Origin: Solirubrobacteraceae bacterium
GTDB lineage: Bacteria > Actinomycetota > Thermoleophilia > Solirubrobacterales > Solirubrobacteraceae
Assembly (NCBI GenBank): GCA_030447505.1
Contig: JAUJOT010000001.1
Coordinates: forward strand, 657,992-721,991
Length of the DNA stretch: 64,000 nt
Reading direction: 5' to 3'
Shown here: piece by piece, positions 24,829-33,958 of the stretch
Position numbering within the stretch: position 1 is the stretch's first letter
Layout: every line of letters begins with the position of its first letter
Made by a program: the position numbers and the translations under genes
Notes under the pieces: generated by a model
Told to the model about the DNA's origin: nothing
What the model saw: the letters and a program-made list of their open reading frames with translations, nothing else
The model's database searches: none

Positions 24829-25565
24829 CGTCGGTCGCGCACTGCGCCTGCGGGGCGGCGCGCGATCAGCATGAACGTGTGACCGAGCCAGCGCGCGCCG
24901 GGCGCCGAGCCGAAGCGATCGAGCGCGCCGACGGCGCGCTGCGCGCGCACGGGCAGCCTGCGCCACGAGTAGCTGACGGCGTGCAGCTCGGCCGTCAGCC
25001 CGACCGCGCGGGCGGCCGCCGCCAGCTTTCGCGGCGACAGCGGGATGTCGTCGGGCGTGCCATGCACGCGCACGCCGAGGCCGGCGCGGTTGGCGACCGC
25101 GAGCGCCGCGCCGATCGGATGCAGGACGTTGGGCTCGATCGCGACGAGCGCGCCGGCGGGACGCAGCAGCCGCCGCGCCTCGGCGAGGACCGGCTCGAGC
25201 GGCCCGGCATAGGCGACGTGGTGCAGGACGAGCCGGTGCAGGACGACGTCGAACGAGCCGTCGGGCAGGCAGTGCAGCTGCCCCGCCGCGCCCTGCAGCC
25301 CCTCGTCGGCCTCGCCCTGCGCGACCGCGTGGCGCACGCGCTCGGGGTCGAGGTCGGCGGCGACGAGCCGCCAGGCGGGCCTGGGCAGCAGGTGGCGGCC
25401 GGGGTGCCAGCCGCAGCCGACCGACAGCGCGTCGCCGCCGCTCAGACCGAGGTGACGATCGAGCAGCTCGCGCTCACGCCGCTTTCCGCGCTCGTACTGC
25501 TCGGCCAGCGTCGCGGGATCGCTGAGATTGTCGAGCAGGTTGTCGGGCCGGTAGTTCTCGCTCAT
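24825..25565 (-). CDS. Class I SAM-dependent methyltransferase
   Basis: ALSVGCGWHPGRHLL, FDVVLHRLVLHHVAY, LLRPAGALVAIEPN. Confidence 0.85.
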   Translation of the reverse strand: MSENYRPDNLLDNLSDPATLAEQYERGKRRERELLDRHLGLSGGDALSVGCGWHPGRHLLPRPAWRLVAADLDPERVRHAVAQGEADEGLQGAAGQLHCLPDGSFDVVLHRLVLHHVAYAGPLEPVLAEARRLLRPAGALVAIEPNVLHPIGAALAVANRAGLGVRVHGTPDDIPLSPRKLAAAARAVGLTAELHAVSYSWRRLPVRAQRAVGALDRFGSAPGARWLGHTFMLIARRPAGAVRDRR

Positions 25566-25621
25566 GGTGCGGGGCGTCAGGCTACTTCGACTGCGCGTGA
25601 GGGCCGTAGGCTGGCGCGACG

Positions 25622-26242
25622 ATGTCGCGCTGGTCGGCTGAGAACGTCTATGGCACCGCCAGGCAGGGGCTGCGCTCGCGCGCGGCGGCGGCGGTCTCCG
25701 CGCGCGCGCGGCGCATTCGACACGAGCGCCTCTTCGCGCTCACCGGCGCGACGGCGCAGACGCGCATCCTCGACATCGGCTGCGGGCGCCTCGGGCTGCG
25801 CCGCCACGCGCCGCAGCTCGACATCACCGGCGTCGACCGCGTCCCCCGGCCGGAGTATCCGGGGCCGTTCGTGCAGGCCGACGTGCTCGAGGGGCTGCCC
25901 TTCGCCGACGCCGAGTTCGACCTCGCGTACTGCTCGAGCGTCATCGAGCACATCGCGCCTGGCGACCGCGCCGCGTTCGCCGCCGAGTTGCGCCGCGTCG
26001 CGCGCGGCTGGTACGTGCAGACGCCCGCCTTCTCGTTTCCGATCGAGCCGCACGCGCTGCTGCCCTTCGCGCACTGGCTGCCGCGGGCGCTGCGGCGGCC
26101 GTACTGGCGCCTTGGCGTGGCCGGCGAATGGGAGGAGATCGAGCTGCTGCGCCGCGCCGAGATGGGCGCGCTGTTCGGCGCGCCGGTCGCCGAGCGTGCC
26201 GGTCCGCTGGTGAAGAGCTGGATCAGCGTGCGGCCGGTCTGA
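25622..26242 (+). CDS. Class I SAM-dependent methyltransferase
   Basis: TRILDIGCGRLGLR, FDLAYCSSVIEHI. Confidence 0.85.
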   Translation: MSRWSAENVYGTARQGLRSRAAAAVSARARRIRHERLFALTGATAQTRILDIGCGRLGLRRHAPQLDITGVDRVPRPEYPGPFVQADVLEGLPFADAEFDLAYCSSVIEHIAPGDRAAFAAELRRVARGWYVQTPAFSFPIEPHALLPFAHWLPRALRRPYWRLGVAGEWEEIELLRRAEMGALFGAPVAERAGPLVKSWISVRPV

Positions 26243-26275
26243 CGGTCGCTGCGGAAACGGCTTAGATTCCCCGCG

Positions 26276-26758
26276 ATGGCACAGCAGCTCTGGTTTCTGC
26301 GACACGGCGAGGCCGAGCCGCACGATGCGCGCCCCGACTGCGATCGCCGCCTCACCGCGCGCGGCGAAGAGCAGTCGCGGGCGGCGGGCCGTGCGCTGGC
26401 GACGCTCGGGATCTCGTTTCAGCTCGTTCTCAGCAGCCCGCGGCTGCGGGCGCTGGACACGGCACGGATGGCGTGCGAGGCGCTCGACAGTGACGAGGTC
26501 GTCATCGACGCGTCGCTGTCGAGCGGCTTCGATGTCGACGATGCCGTCGGACTGGCGGCCGCCGCGGGAGACGACAGGCGCCTGCTGTTCGTCGGCCACA
26601 ACCCGGACTTCGTGCAGGTCGTCCACGACCTCACGGGCGGCGACGTCGACATGAAGAAGGGCGGCGTCGCCGCCGTGCGGATGCGCGGCCGCCGGCGCGG
26701 CGAGCTGCTCGTGCTGCTGCGCCCGCGCGAGATCAGCCTGATCGCGCCGTCAGGCTGA
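26276..26758 (+). CDS. SixA-like phosphohistidine phosphatase
   Basis: LWFLRHGEAEPH (RHG), VLSSPRLRALDTA, LLFVGHNPDF. Confidence 0.93.
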   Translation: MAQQLWFLRHGEAEPHDARPDCDRRLTARGEEQSRAAGRALATLGISFQLVLSSPRLRALDTARMACEALDSDEVVIDASLSSGFDVDDAVGLAAAAGDDRRLLFVGHNPDFVQVVHDLTGGDVDMKKGGVAAVRMRGRRRGELLVLLRPREISLIAPSG

Positions 26759-26761
26759 GCT

Positions 26762-28108
26762 TCAGAGCAGCTTTGCGGTCGCGCGCGCCGCGATCAGCAG
26801 CGGGTCGTAGACACCGCTGAACGGCGGCGCGTAGGAGAGGTCGAGCAGCGCGAGCTCCTGCACGGCGAGGCCCGCCCAGACGGCGGTGGCGAGCACGTCG
26901 ATCCGCTTCGCCGCGCCCTCGACCCCGACGATCTGCCCGCCGAGCAGTCGGCCGCTGCCGGGCTCGGCGACGAGCTTGACCCAGATCGGCCCGGCTCCCG
27001 GGTAGTAGCCGGCGCGCGTGCGATCCTCGATCGTCGCGCTGACGACGACGATCCCCGCCTGCGCCGCCTCGCGCTCGCCGATCCCCGTGCGCCCGATCTC
27101 ATAGCGGCAGATCTTCGACACCGCGGTGCCGATCACGCCCGGAAAGCGGTCGTCGCCGCCGGTCGCGTTGATGCCCGCGATGCGACCCTGCTTGTTGGCG
27201 TGCGTGCCGAGCTGGATGTTGACCTTCGCGTCGAGCACGCGGTGGTGGCTCTCGGCGCAGTCGCCGGCAGCGAAGACGCCGTCCGCGCCGGCGCAGCGCT
27301 GGCGGTCGTCGACGCGCAGCGCCCCGCTGTCGCCGACTTCGAGGCCCGCCTCGCGCGCGAGCGCGACCGCCGGCCTGGAGCCCGTGCCGATCACGACGTG
27401 GTCGGCCTCGAAGGACTCGCAGGCGGTGCGCACCGCGACCGGCGCGCCCGCCGCGTCGAGCACGACCTGCTCGACGGACGTGCCGAGCACGACCCGCACG
27501 CCGTGGCCCTCGGCGGCGTCCTGCACGTGCGCGGCCATGTCGGCGTCGAGCGTCGCCATGACCTGCGGCGCCTGCTCGATCATCGTCACGCGCAGGCCGC
27601 GGTCGACGAGCGCCTCGGCCATCTCCAGCCCGATGTAGCCGGCGCCGATGACGACGGCGCTGCTGCCGCCGCGCTCGAGCGCGGCGCGCAGCCGCTGCGC
27701 GGCGTCGACGGTCTGCGCCGGCTCGATCGCCTCGGCGCCCGCGACGGGCGGCGCCAGCGCCTCGGCCCCCGTCGCGACGACGAGCTGGTCGAAGGGCTCA
27801 TGCGTCTCTTCGCCGGCCGCGCAGCGCACGGTCAGCCGGCGGCCGTCGAGGTCGATCGCGACGACCTCACAGCACGTGCGCACGTCGATGCCGCGGGCGC
27901 GGTGCTCCTGCGGACTGCGGCTGATGAGGCGCTCGGCCTGCTCGACGAGCCCGCCGACGTAGTACGGGATCCCGCACGCCGAGTAGGACGTGTACGGGCC
28001 GCGCTCGAACGCGACGATCTCGAGGTCCGGATCGCGGCGGCGGGCGCTGCTCGCCGCGCTCATCCCGGCCGCGTCACCGCCGACGATCGCCAGTCGCTCG
28101 CGGGGCAT
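26762..28108 (-). CDS. FAD/NAD(P)-dependent oxidoreductase, CoA-disulfide-reductase-like
   Basis: MPRERLAIVGGDAAGMSAASSARR, SYSACGIPYYVGG active-site Cys motif, VVIGAGYIGLEMAEAL, GVFAAGDCAE. Confidence 0.9.
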   Translation of the reverse strand: MPRERLAIVGGDAAGMSAASSARRRDPDLEIVAFERGPYTSYSACGIPYYVGGLVEQAERLISRSPQEHRARGIDVRTCCEVVAIDLDGRRLTVRCAAGEETHEPFDQLVVATGAEALAPPVAGAEAIEPAQTVDAAQRLRAALERGGSSAVVIGAGYIGLEMAEALVDRGLRVTMIEQAPQVMATLDADMAAHVQDAAEGHGVRVVLGTSVEQVVLDAAGAPVAVRTACESFEADHVVIGTGSRPAVALAREAGLEVGDSGALRVDDRQRCAGADGVFAAGDCAESHHRVLDAKVNIQLGTHANKQGRIAGINATGGDDRFPGVIGTAVSKICRYEIGRTGIGEREAAQAGIVVVSATIEDRTRAGYYPGAGPIWVKLVAEPGSGRLLGGQIVGVEGAAKRIDVLATAVWAGLAVQELALLDLSYAPPFSGVYDPLLIAARATAKLL

Positions 28109-28132
28109 GCGCTGAAGCGTACGCTTGAACGC

Positions 28133-28990
28133 ATGCCCGAGCTGCCGGAGGTCGAGATCACCGCGCGGCGCCTCGACGACGCCCTGTGCGGCGCGACGAT
28201 CGAGTCCGCGCTGGCGCCCGGGATCAACGCGCTGAAGACCTTCGATCCGCCGCTGTCGGCGCTCGAAGGCCGCACGATCAGCTCGGTCGGCAGGCGCGGC
28301 AAGCAGTTCGTGGTCGAGGTCAGCGGCGGGCTCGCGCTGCTCGTGCACCTGATGAGCGCGGGCCGCCTGCAGCTCTACGACAAGCGTGCCGGCCCGCGCG
28401 ACCGAACGTCACGGCTGCTGCTGCGGATCGCCGATCCGGCCGGCGCGCGCGAGCTTCGCCTGCGCGAGTTCGGCACCAAGCAGTCCGCCTGGGTCAAGCT
28501 GCTGCAGGCCGACGCGGTCGACGACGAGGAGCTGATCGCGTCGCTCGGGCCAGAGGCGTGGCCGCAGCCGCCGGAGGACCTCAAGACGCTGCTCAACGCG
28601 CCCCGCCCGCTGCACACGATGCTGCGCGACCAGCGCGTCATCGCCGGCATCGGGCGCTCGTGGGTCGACGAGATCCTCTGGAGCGCGCGGCTGTCGCCGT
28701 TCAAGCGCGGCGACGACCTGTCGGAGGAGGAGGCGAGCGCGCTGCGCGAGGCGATCGCGACGGTCCTCGACGGCGCGATCGAGCACTACGAGCGCGTCGT
28801 CGCGCTGCCGATCCCCGACAAGCTGCCGCTGCCGCTGCAGGTCCATCGCAGGGGCGGCGAGCCGTGCCCGCGCTGCGCCACGACGATCGAGCAGGTCCAC
28901 TACGAGGACTACGTGATGTGCTACTGCCCCGCCGAGCAGACGCAGGGCAAGGTGCTCAAGGACCGGCGGCTGTCGCGATTGCTGAAGTAG
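28133..28990 (+). CDS. Fpg/Nei family DNA glycosylase
   Basis: MPELPEVEITARRLDDAL N-terminus, DEILWSARLSPFK helix-two-turn-helix, CPRCATTI...CYCPAEQ zinc-finger-like tail. Confidence 0.92.
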   Translation: MPELPEVEITARRLDDALCGATIESALAPGINALKTFDPPLSALEGRTISSVGRRGKQFVVEVSGGLALLVHLMSAGRLQLYDKRAGPRDRTSRLLLRIADPAGARELRLREFGTKQSAWVKLLQADAVDDEELIASLGPEAWPQPPEDLKTLLNAPRPLHTMLRDQRVIAGIGRSWVDEILWSARLSPFKRGDDLSEEEASALREAIATVLDGAIEHYERVVALPIPDKLPLPLQVHRRGGEPCPRCATTIEQVHYEDYVMCYCPAEQTQGKVLKDRRLSRLLK

Positions 28991-29020
28991 CGCAGCAGTC
29001 GACCGCGACGGTCGCGCGCG

Positions 29021-30829
29021 TCAGTCGCGAACCCCGTGCAGCGGGTTCGGGATCTGGACGTACGTGTCCTCCTCGTTCAGGCGCGTGCGCATCTGCGCCT
29101 TGCACGGCCACGTCGGCGCGGTCAGCAGCCGCTGAAGCAGCGTCGCCGCGTCGTCGCCGCGCTCGCGCTCGCGCTCGAGCAGCGCCTTGAGGTCGGCGAG
29201 CAGCTCGATCTCCTCGATCGCCCCGGCGACGCCGAGCGCGTTGATGACGGCGAGCGCGTTGTCGAGGAAGGGACCCTCGCCGATTCCGGCAGCGCCGACC
29301 GCGACGTCGTCGTGCGCGGCCTGGCCGACGAGGCAGCAGCGGGCGTCGCGCAGGACGCAGCGCACCGGCCAGCCGCCCTCGAGCTCGAGCAGCGTGTTCT
29401 GCTGATCGGTCTGGATCGACAGGCCGAGCTCGGCGTAGAGGCGAAGCAGCGGGACGATCGCGACCTCGGCGTAGCGGGCGAACCATGCGCGCGCGAGCTC
29501 GGCGACGGGGCGCCCGCTCTGCTCGGCGAGCCGCGCGACGATCTGCCCGAGGCGGCTCGCGCCGCCGAACGGGTGATCCTGGACGAGCACCTCGAGCGCG
29601 CTGACGTCCGCGTCGGAGCCGCTGCGCCAGCGGTTCTCTCGCAGCTGCACGGAGAGCCCGGCGACCGGCTCGCCGTCGACGTGCACGGCGAGATAGGCGG
29701 GGTCCTGCAGCATCGTCAGCTCAGGGGCGAGCGCCGCGGCGTCGCTCCCGAGCTCGTCTGCAAGCTCCCGTGCCACGTCGACCGCGCGCTGCAGCTCCTG
29801 CGGTTCGGCGAGCCGCATGTCGTCGGTCAGGCGGACGTGCAGCGGGAACGTGAGCTGCCAGGGCCAGTCGGCGTTGTAGACGGTCGACAGCGCCGCCGTC
29901 GGCGCGACCTCGCTGCCGAGCGCGCCGAGGTCCGCGATGCGGCCGTCCTCGAGCAGGCCCGCGACGAGCTTCTGCCCGCGCAGGTGCTCGAGCTCCCACG
30001 GATGGACGGGCAGCAGCACGCGCTCGCCGAGCTCGGCGAGCGCCGCGTCGAGTGCGGCGCCGTCGACGGCCGGATCGTCGCGCAGCAGCTGCTCGGTGAG
30101 CTGCGCCGCGGATGCGCCGCCGGCGCTGTCTGACTGCACGAGCGCGGGATCGACCGCGAGCCAGCGCAGCGCAAAGCGCGCCTGCGCCTCGGGTGCGTAG
30201 GCGGCGCTCTGCTCGGGATCGAGCTCCCAGCGGCTCTTGGCGGCCGGGTGCGCCATGTTGCCCAGCAGGCCCGCCTGCTCGCTGTCGACGAAGCTCAGCC
30301 GATCGGCGCTCCACAGCCGGTCGATGTCGTTGGCACGGGCATCGAGGAACGCGCCGAGGGTGGCGATGTGCTGGCGCACGCGCGAGAGCAGGAACGTCGG
30401 ATCGGGCCCGCGCGTTCCGGGTGCCGAGATGTCGTCGTCGAACAGCGTCGACCCGAGCTCGTCGGCGAGCATCCCCATCAGCGTGTCGACGGACACCGCC
30501 CAGGGCTTGCCGCCCGCCATCGCGACGTGCGCGGGGGTACGGAAGCGGTGGCGGTGCGTGGGGGAGAGGTGGCGCACGCCGGCGAGCACGGCGCTGCGCT
30601 CGTCGGGGAACGGCAGCACCGCGACGAACTCGTCGCCCTCCTGGGCGAACTCCGGCGCGCTCGCGGCGGGCACCGGACGCCACTCGCCGCCTTCGCGCGT
30701 GTAGCAGTTCAGAAGGGCCTCGACGGCGGCGCTGACGGCAGCCTGATGGCCGGGCGTCTGCGGCACTTCCTCGCGCGGGCTCGAGGGAAGCGGAGCGGTC
30801 TCTTCGTGGATCTTGATGTTCACGGTCAT
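29021..30829 (-). CDS. IucA/IucC family (NIS) siderophore synthetase
   Basis: TPGHQAAV start, HPAAKSRWELDP, LPVHPWELEHL, FGGASRLGQIVARL, QQNTLLELEGGWPVRCVLRD. Confidence 0.9.
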   Translation of the reverse strand: MTVNIKIHEETAPLPSSPREEVPQTPGHQAAVSAAVEALLNCYTREGGEWRPVPAASAPEFAQEGDEFVAVLPFPDERSAVLAGVRHLSPTHRHRFRTPAHVAMAGGKPWAVSVDTLMGMLADELGSTLFDDDISAPGTRGPDPTFLLSRVRQHIATLGAFLDARANDIDRLWSADRLSFVDSEQAGLLGNMAHPAAKSRWELDPEQSAAYAPEAQARFALRWLAVDPALVQSDSAGGASAAQLTEQLLRDDPAVDGAALDAALAELGERVLLPVHPWELEHLRGQKLVAGLLEDGRIADLGALGSEVAPTAALSTVYNADWPWQLTFPLHVRLTDDMRLAEPQELQRAVDVARELADELGSDAAALAPELTMLQDPAYLAVHVDGEPVAGLSVQLRENRWRSGSDADVSALEVLVQDHPFGGASRLGQIVARLAEQSGRPVAELARAWFARYAEVAIVPLLRLYAELGLSIQTDQQNTLLELEGGWPVRCVLRDARCCLVGQAAHDDVAVGAAGIGEGPFLDNALAVINALGVAGAIEEIELLADLKALLERERERGDDAATLLQRLLTAPTWPCKAQMRTRLNEEDTYVQIPNPLHGVRD

Positions 30830-30898
30830 ACCTCGGATGCGATTGTGCCGGTGCGCCAGCGGTCACGTCCGATCCTACGCAAGTGCGATCATCTGCCG

Positions 30899-31360
30899 GT
30901 GATCGGCCCAGGCGCTCCAGCTCCGGACTTCGAACTGCCCGACCAGAACGGCGATCCGATCCGCCTGTCGGCGCTGCGCGGACGCCCCGTCGTCCTGTAC
31001 TTCTATCCCAGGGCCGACACGCCCGGATGCACGACCCAGGCGTGCTCGATCCGCGATCGCGAGGCCGATTACGCGGCCGCCGGCGTGAAGGTCGTCGGCG
31101 TCTCGCCGGACCCCGTCAGGAAGGTCAAGAGGTTCCACGACAAGCGCGGTCTGAACTTCACGCTGCTCGCCGACGCCGACCACGACGTCTGCGATCTGTA
31201 CGGCGTGTGGGTGCAGAAGTCGATGTACGGCAAGACCTACATGGGCGCCCAGCGCGCGACGTTCATCATCGACGCCGAGGGCTGCATCCGGCATGTGATC
31301 CCAAAGGCCTCGCCGAAGACGCACGACGCGGAAGTCCTTGCGGCTTTGGCAGCCGTCTAA
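30899..31360 (+). CDS. bcp: Thioredoxin-dependent peroxiredoxin (Bcp/PrxQ type)
   Basis: GAPAPDFELPDQNG, VVLYFYPRADTPGCTTQACSIRD. Confidence 0.95.
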   Translation: MIGPGAPAPDFELPDQNGDPIRLSALRGRPVVLYFYPRADTPGCTTQACSIRDREADYAAAGVKVVGVSPDPVRKVKRFHDKRGLNFTLLADADHDVCDLYGVWVQKSMYGKTYMGAQRATFIIDAEGCIRHVIPKASPKTHDAEVLAALAAV

Positions 31361-31381
31361 GGCGCGTGGAATGATCCTGTT

Positions 31382-31596
31382 GTGAGCGGTGTTCCAGGCG
31401 ACGACGGCGAGCTTGCGCAGTTCAAGAAGCCGCCGGTCGTCGAGATCGTCCGGCGCGGCGCAGTTCGTCGCGCTGCCACGGTTTGAGCTGCGCGATGTGG
31501 TCCGCGTCGGCCAAGTGCTGGATGACATCGAGCCGGCGGAACTGCAGCCGGAGTTGCCGCCATCCTCCAGCTCAATCTGTTCAGCCGGCGGATGAG
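31382..31596 (+). pseudogene. Frameshifted remnant resembling the N-terminus of TIGR04255-family proteins
   Basis: VSGVPGDDGELAQFKKPPVVEIV then, after a frame change, GAAQFVALPRFELRDVVRVGQVLDDIEPAELQPELPP. Confidence 0.4.
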
Positions 31597-32212
31597 TCGC
31601 CGAGCACGAGGACGTCGCCTCGGTCTTCGGCGATGCCAAGCAGATGTTGTCGGCGCCTCTGTCGCCATCACGATCCGTGAGATGCGTGCTGTCTCGAAGC
31701 GCAGGGGATGACGGACCTCCCCTTGACGATGTACTGCCTGGAGGGTGGTCGAACCGCCCGCGCTTTCTCGCGAGCGACGGCAAGGGCGGCCGCCCACTCT
31801 CGTCTCAGGCGCTCGACTCGGCCAGCCGGAAGACGGCTGTTCGGTTGATATGCAGAGTCCGCTTGTCGATCCGACGAAGCCCGAGACTGTCGTCAACGGG
31901 CACCCGGCCGAGATGGGGCTCGCGTCGGTCTCCGCACGGGACGCACGAGCGTGCCAGCACAAGGTCGTCGGGGACCGGCTCGGGAGAATCCGCGCACGCG
32001 GTAGTCGTGCGGCTGGCTGGGCGCTAAAGCGGAACTTCTCCAACTTCGCGAAGAAGGCCAAGCTGTTGAAGGAGCCCGAGATGGCCGACCAACCATCGGG
32101 AGGCTAGCCCTGACCCGCGCGCCCACTCTCGTGCGCGCTGGCGCGTCAGAGTTGCCATCGACCCGCTCTGACACGATGCGGGCGTGGCGCGGCCCCGTGG
32201 CGAAGGCAGAGG

Positions 32213-33958
32213 ATGAGCAGCGGGCAGACGGCGGCTGCACAGCTGACGCTCGCCCGCGAACTCGGCGCACGCGGCTCCCGCGATCCGATTAGTGACGCAG
32301 ACCCGGCCGGGCCACTCACCCCGGCCGTAGTTGATGTGCTCGCGGCTCTCCCTGCGTGGTGGGAGCGTCGAGCGCATGCGAGCGGTCTCACCGGCCGCTG
32401 GCTCGACTTGACTGAAGCTCTCGGTGCGGTGCCACTGGCGGGAGTCGGCGGCTACTCGACGTCCGCGGAGACGCTCGAGACCTTGACAGGTGACAAGCTT
32501 GGTCGGGCGTATGTGGCCGCGCTCGGTCCGGGCGTACGCGCAAGGCACGGGCGCCACTACACGCCGTTTGATCTAGCCGACCACCTCTGGAAGATGATGC
32601 GCCGCGCACTCGGGCATGCGCGCGGCAAGTCCGGCCCGCTCGGCGGCCTCATGCGCGATCCGGCGTGTGGCGCAGGGGCGCTGCTTCTCCCTCCCCTCCG
32701 CGAGCACCTGCACGCGCTCGCGCACTCGGACCCCCGCGTGACGCTGTCGGGACTGCCGAATCTCATGGAAGGGATAGATGTTGATCCGTCGGCCGTCTGG
32801 GTCGCCAATGTCGTGCTCGCGGCCGAGGCGCTTCCGCTGCTGGCGGCCACGCCGGCCGCCCGCCGGCGACCGCTGCCGGCGCTTGCTCGTGTCGGGGACG
32901 GCCTCGCACCTCAAGATCGCCCTGCGAGAGCGGTCGCAATGAACCCGCCGTACGGCCGCGTGCGGCTCTCGGCCGACGAGCGCGAGCGCTTCGCGCGGGT
33001 CCTCTATGGTCACGCGAACCTCTACTCGCTGTTCATGGCCGCGGCGCTCGACCAGCTCGCCGCCGATGGTGTCCTCGGGGCTCTCATCCCGACCTCTTTC
33101 ACGGCCGGCCGGTACTTCTCGAACCTCCGGGCCGAGCTAGCCCACGTCGCGCCTCTTCGCGAGGCGGCCTTCGTCGCTGAGCGCGATGGCGTGTTCGCCG
33201 GCGTGCTGCAGGAGACTTGCCTCGCGGTCTTCTCGAAGCGGAAGGCGCGCCGCACCACGGTCGTGTGTTTGAACGGCCGCGTCGTCGCTGTAGCGAAGGT
33301 GCGCTCGCCTCGGGGTGCGGCACCGTGGTTGCTTCCTCGTAGGTCCGATGACGCACACGTCGCTGCGGCGGCGTCCGCGATGCCTGTGTCGCTCGCGTCG
33401 AGCGGCTGGAAGGCATCGACTGGCCCGCTCGTCTGGAACAGGCGTCGGCAAGACCTCTACGCAGAGGGCGGCGAGAGGCGCAAGATGATCGTGTGGGCAG
33501 CCGACCTCGACGGCGGGCAGCTTCACCGAGACAAGCAACGTGATCCGTTCCGATTCATCGAGCTGCGAGATGAACGCGACGTCGCGGTGCTCACGCTCTC
33601 CTCGCCGGCCGTGCTCGTGCAAAGGACGACAGCGCCAGAGCAGGAGCGCCGCGTCGTCTGCGTCGAGCTGACGCGCGCAGACCTTGACGCCTGGGGCGGC
33701 GCTGTTGTTGTTGAGAACCATGTCAATGTCCTCCGCCCGAGGGATGGCGAAGCTCCGCTCATCACACAGCCGACGCTCAGCGCCGTCCTCAGCACGCGGT
33801 GCGTGGACAGGTTGGTGCGGTGTCTGTCGGGCTCCGTTGCTCTGAGCGCATACGAGCTTGAGGCGCTGCCGCTGCCGGACGCGGAGACGCTGGCCGCATG
33901 GGAGGGCCTGCGAGGGGCGGAGCTTGAGAGCGCGGTCACGGCCGCCTACCGGCCGTAG
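32213..33958 (+). CDS. N6-adenine DNA methyltransferase (type II R-M, NPPY class)
   Basis: GRHYTPFDLADHL, RDPACGAGALLLP, AVAMNPPYGRVRLS, GALIPTSFTAGRYFSNLR. Confidence 0.92.
   Translation: MSSGQTAAAQLTLARELGARGSRDPISDADPAGPLTPAVVDVLAALPAWWERRAHASGLTGRWLDLTEALGAVPLAGVGGYSTSAETLETLTGDKLGRAYVAALGPGVRARHGRHYTPFDLADHLWKMMRRALGHARGKSGPLGGLMRDPACGAGALLLPPLREHLHALAHSDPRVTLSGLPNLMEGIDVDPSAVWVANVVLAAEALPLLAATPAARRRPLPALARVGDGLAPQDRPARAVAMNPPYGRVRLSADERERFARVLYGHANLYSLFMAAALDQLAADGVLGALIPTSFTAGRYFSNLRAELAHVAPLREAAFVAERDGVFAGVLQETCLAVFSKRKARRTTVVCLNGRVVAVAKVRSPRGAAPWLLPRRSDDAHVAAAASAMPVSLASSGWKASTGPLVWNRRRQDLYAEGGERRKMIVWAADLDGGQLHRDKQRDPFRFIELRDERDVAVLTLSSPAVLVQRTTAPEQERRVVCVELTRADLDAWGGAVVVENHVNVLRPRDGEAPLITQPTLSAVLSTRCVDRLVRCLSGSVALSAYELEALPLPDAETLAAWEGLRGAELESAVTAAYRP

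Noticed and set aside
31745-32107. 120-aa ORF as a real gene (possible controller protein)
   Set aside because: No helix-turn-helix motif or family resemblance, sits in a degraded segment, and alternative frames are equally open.
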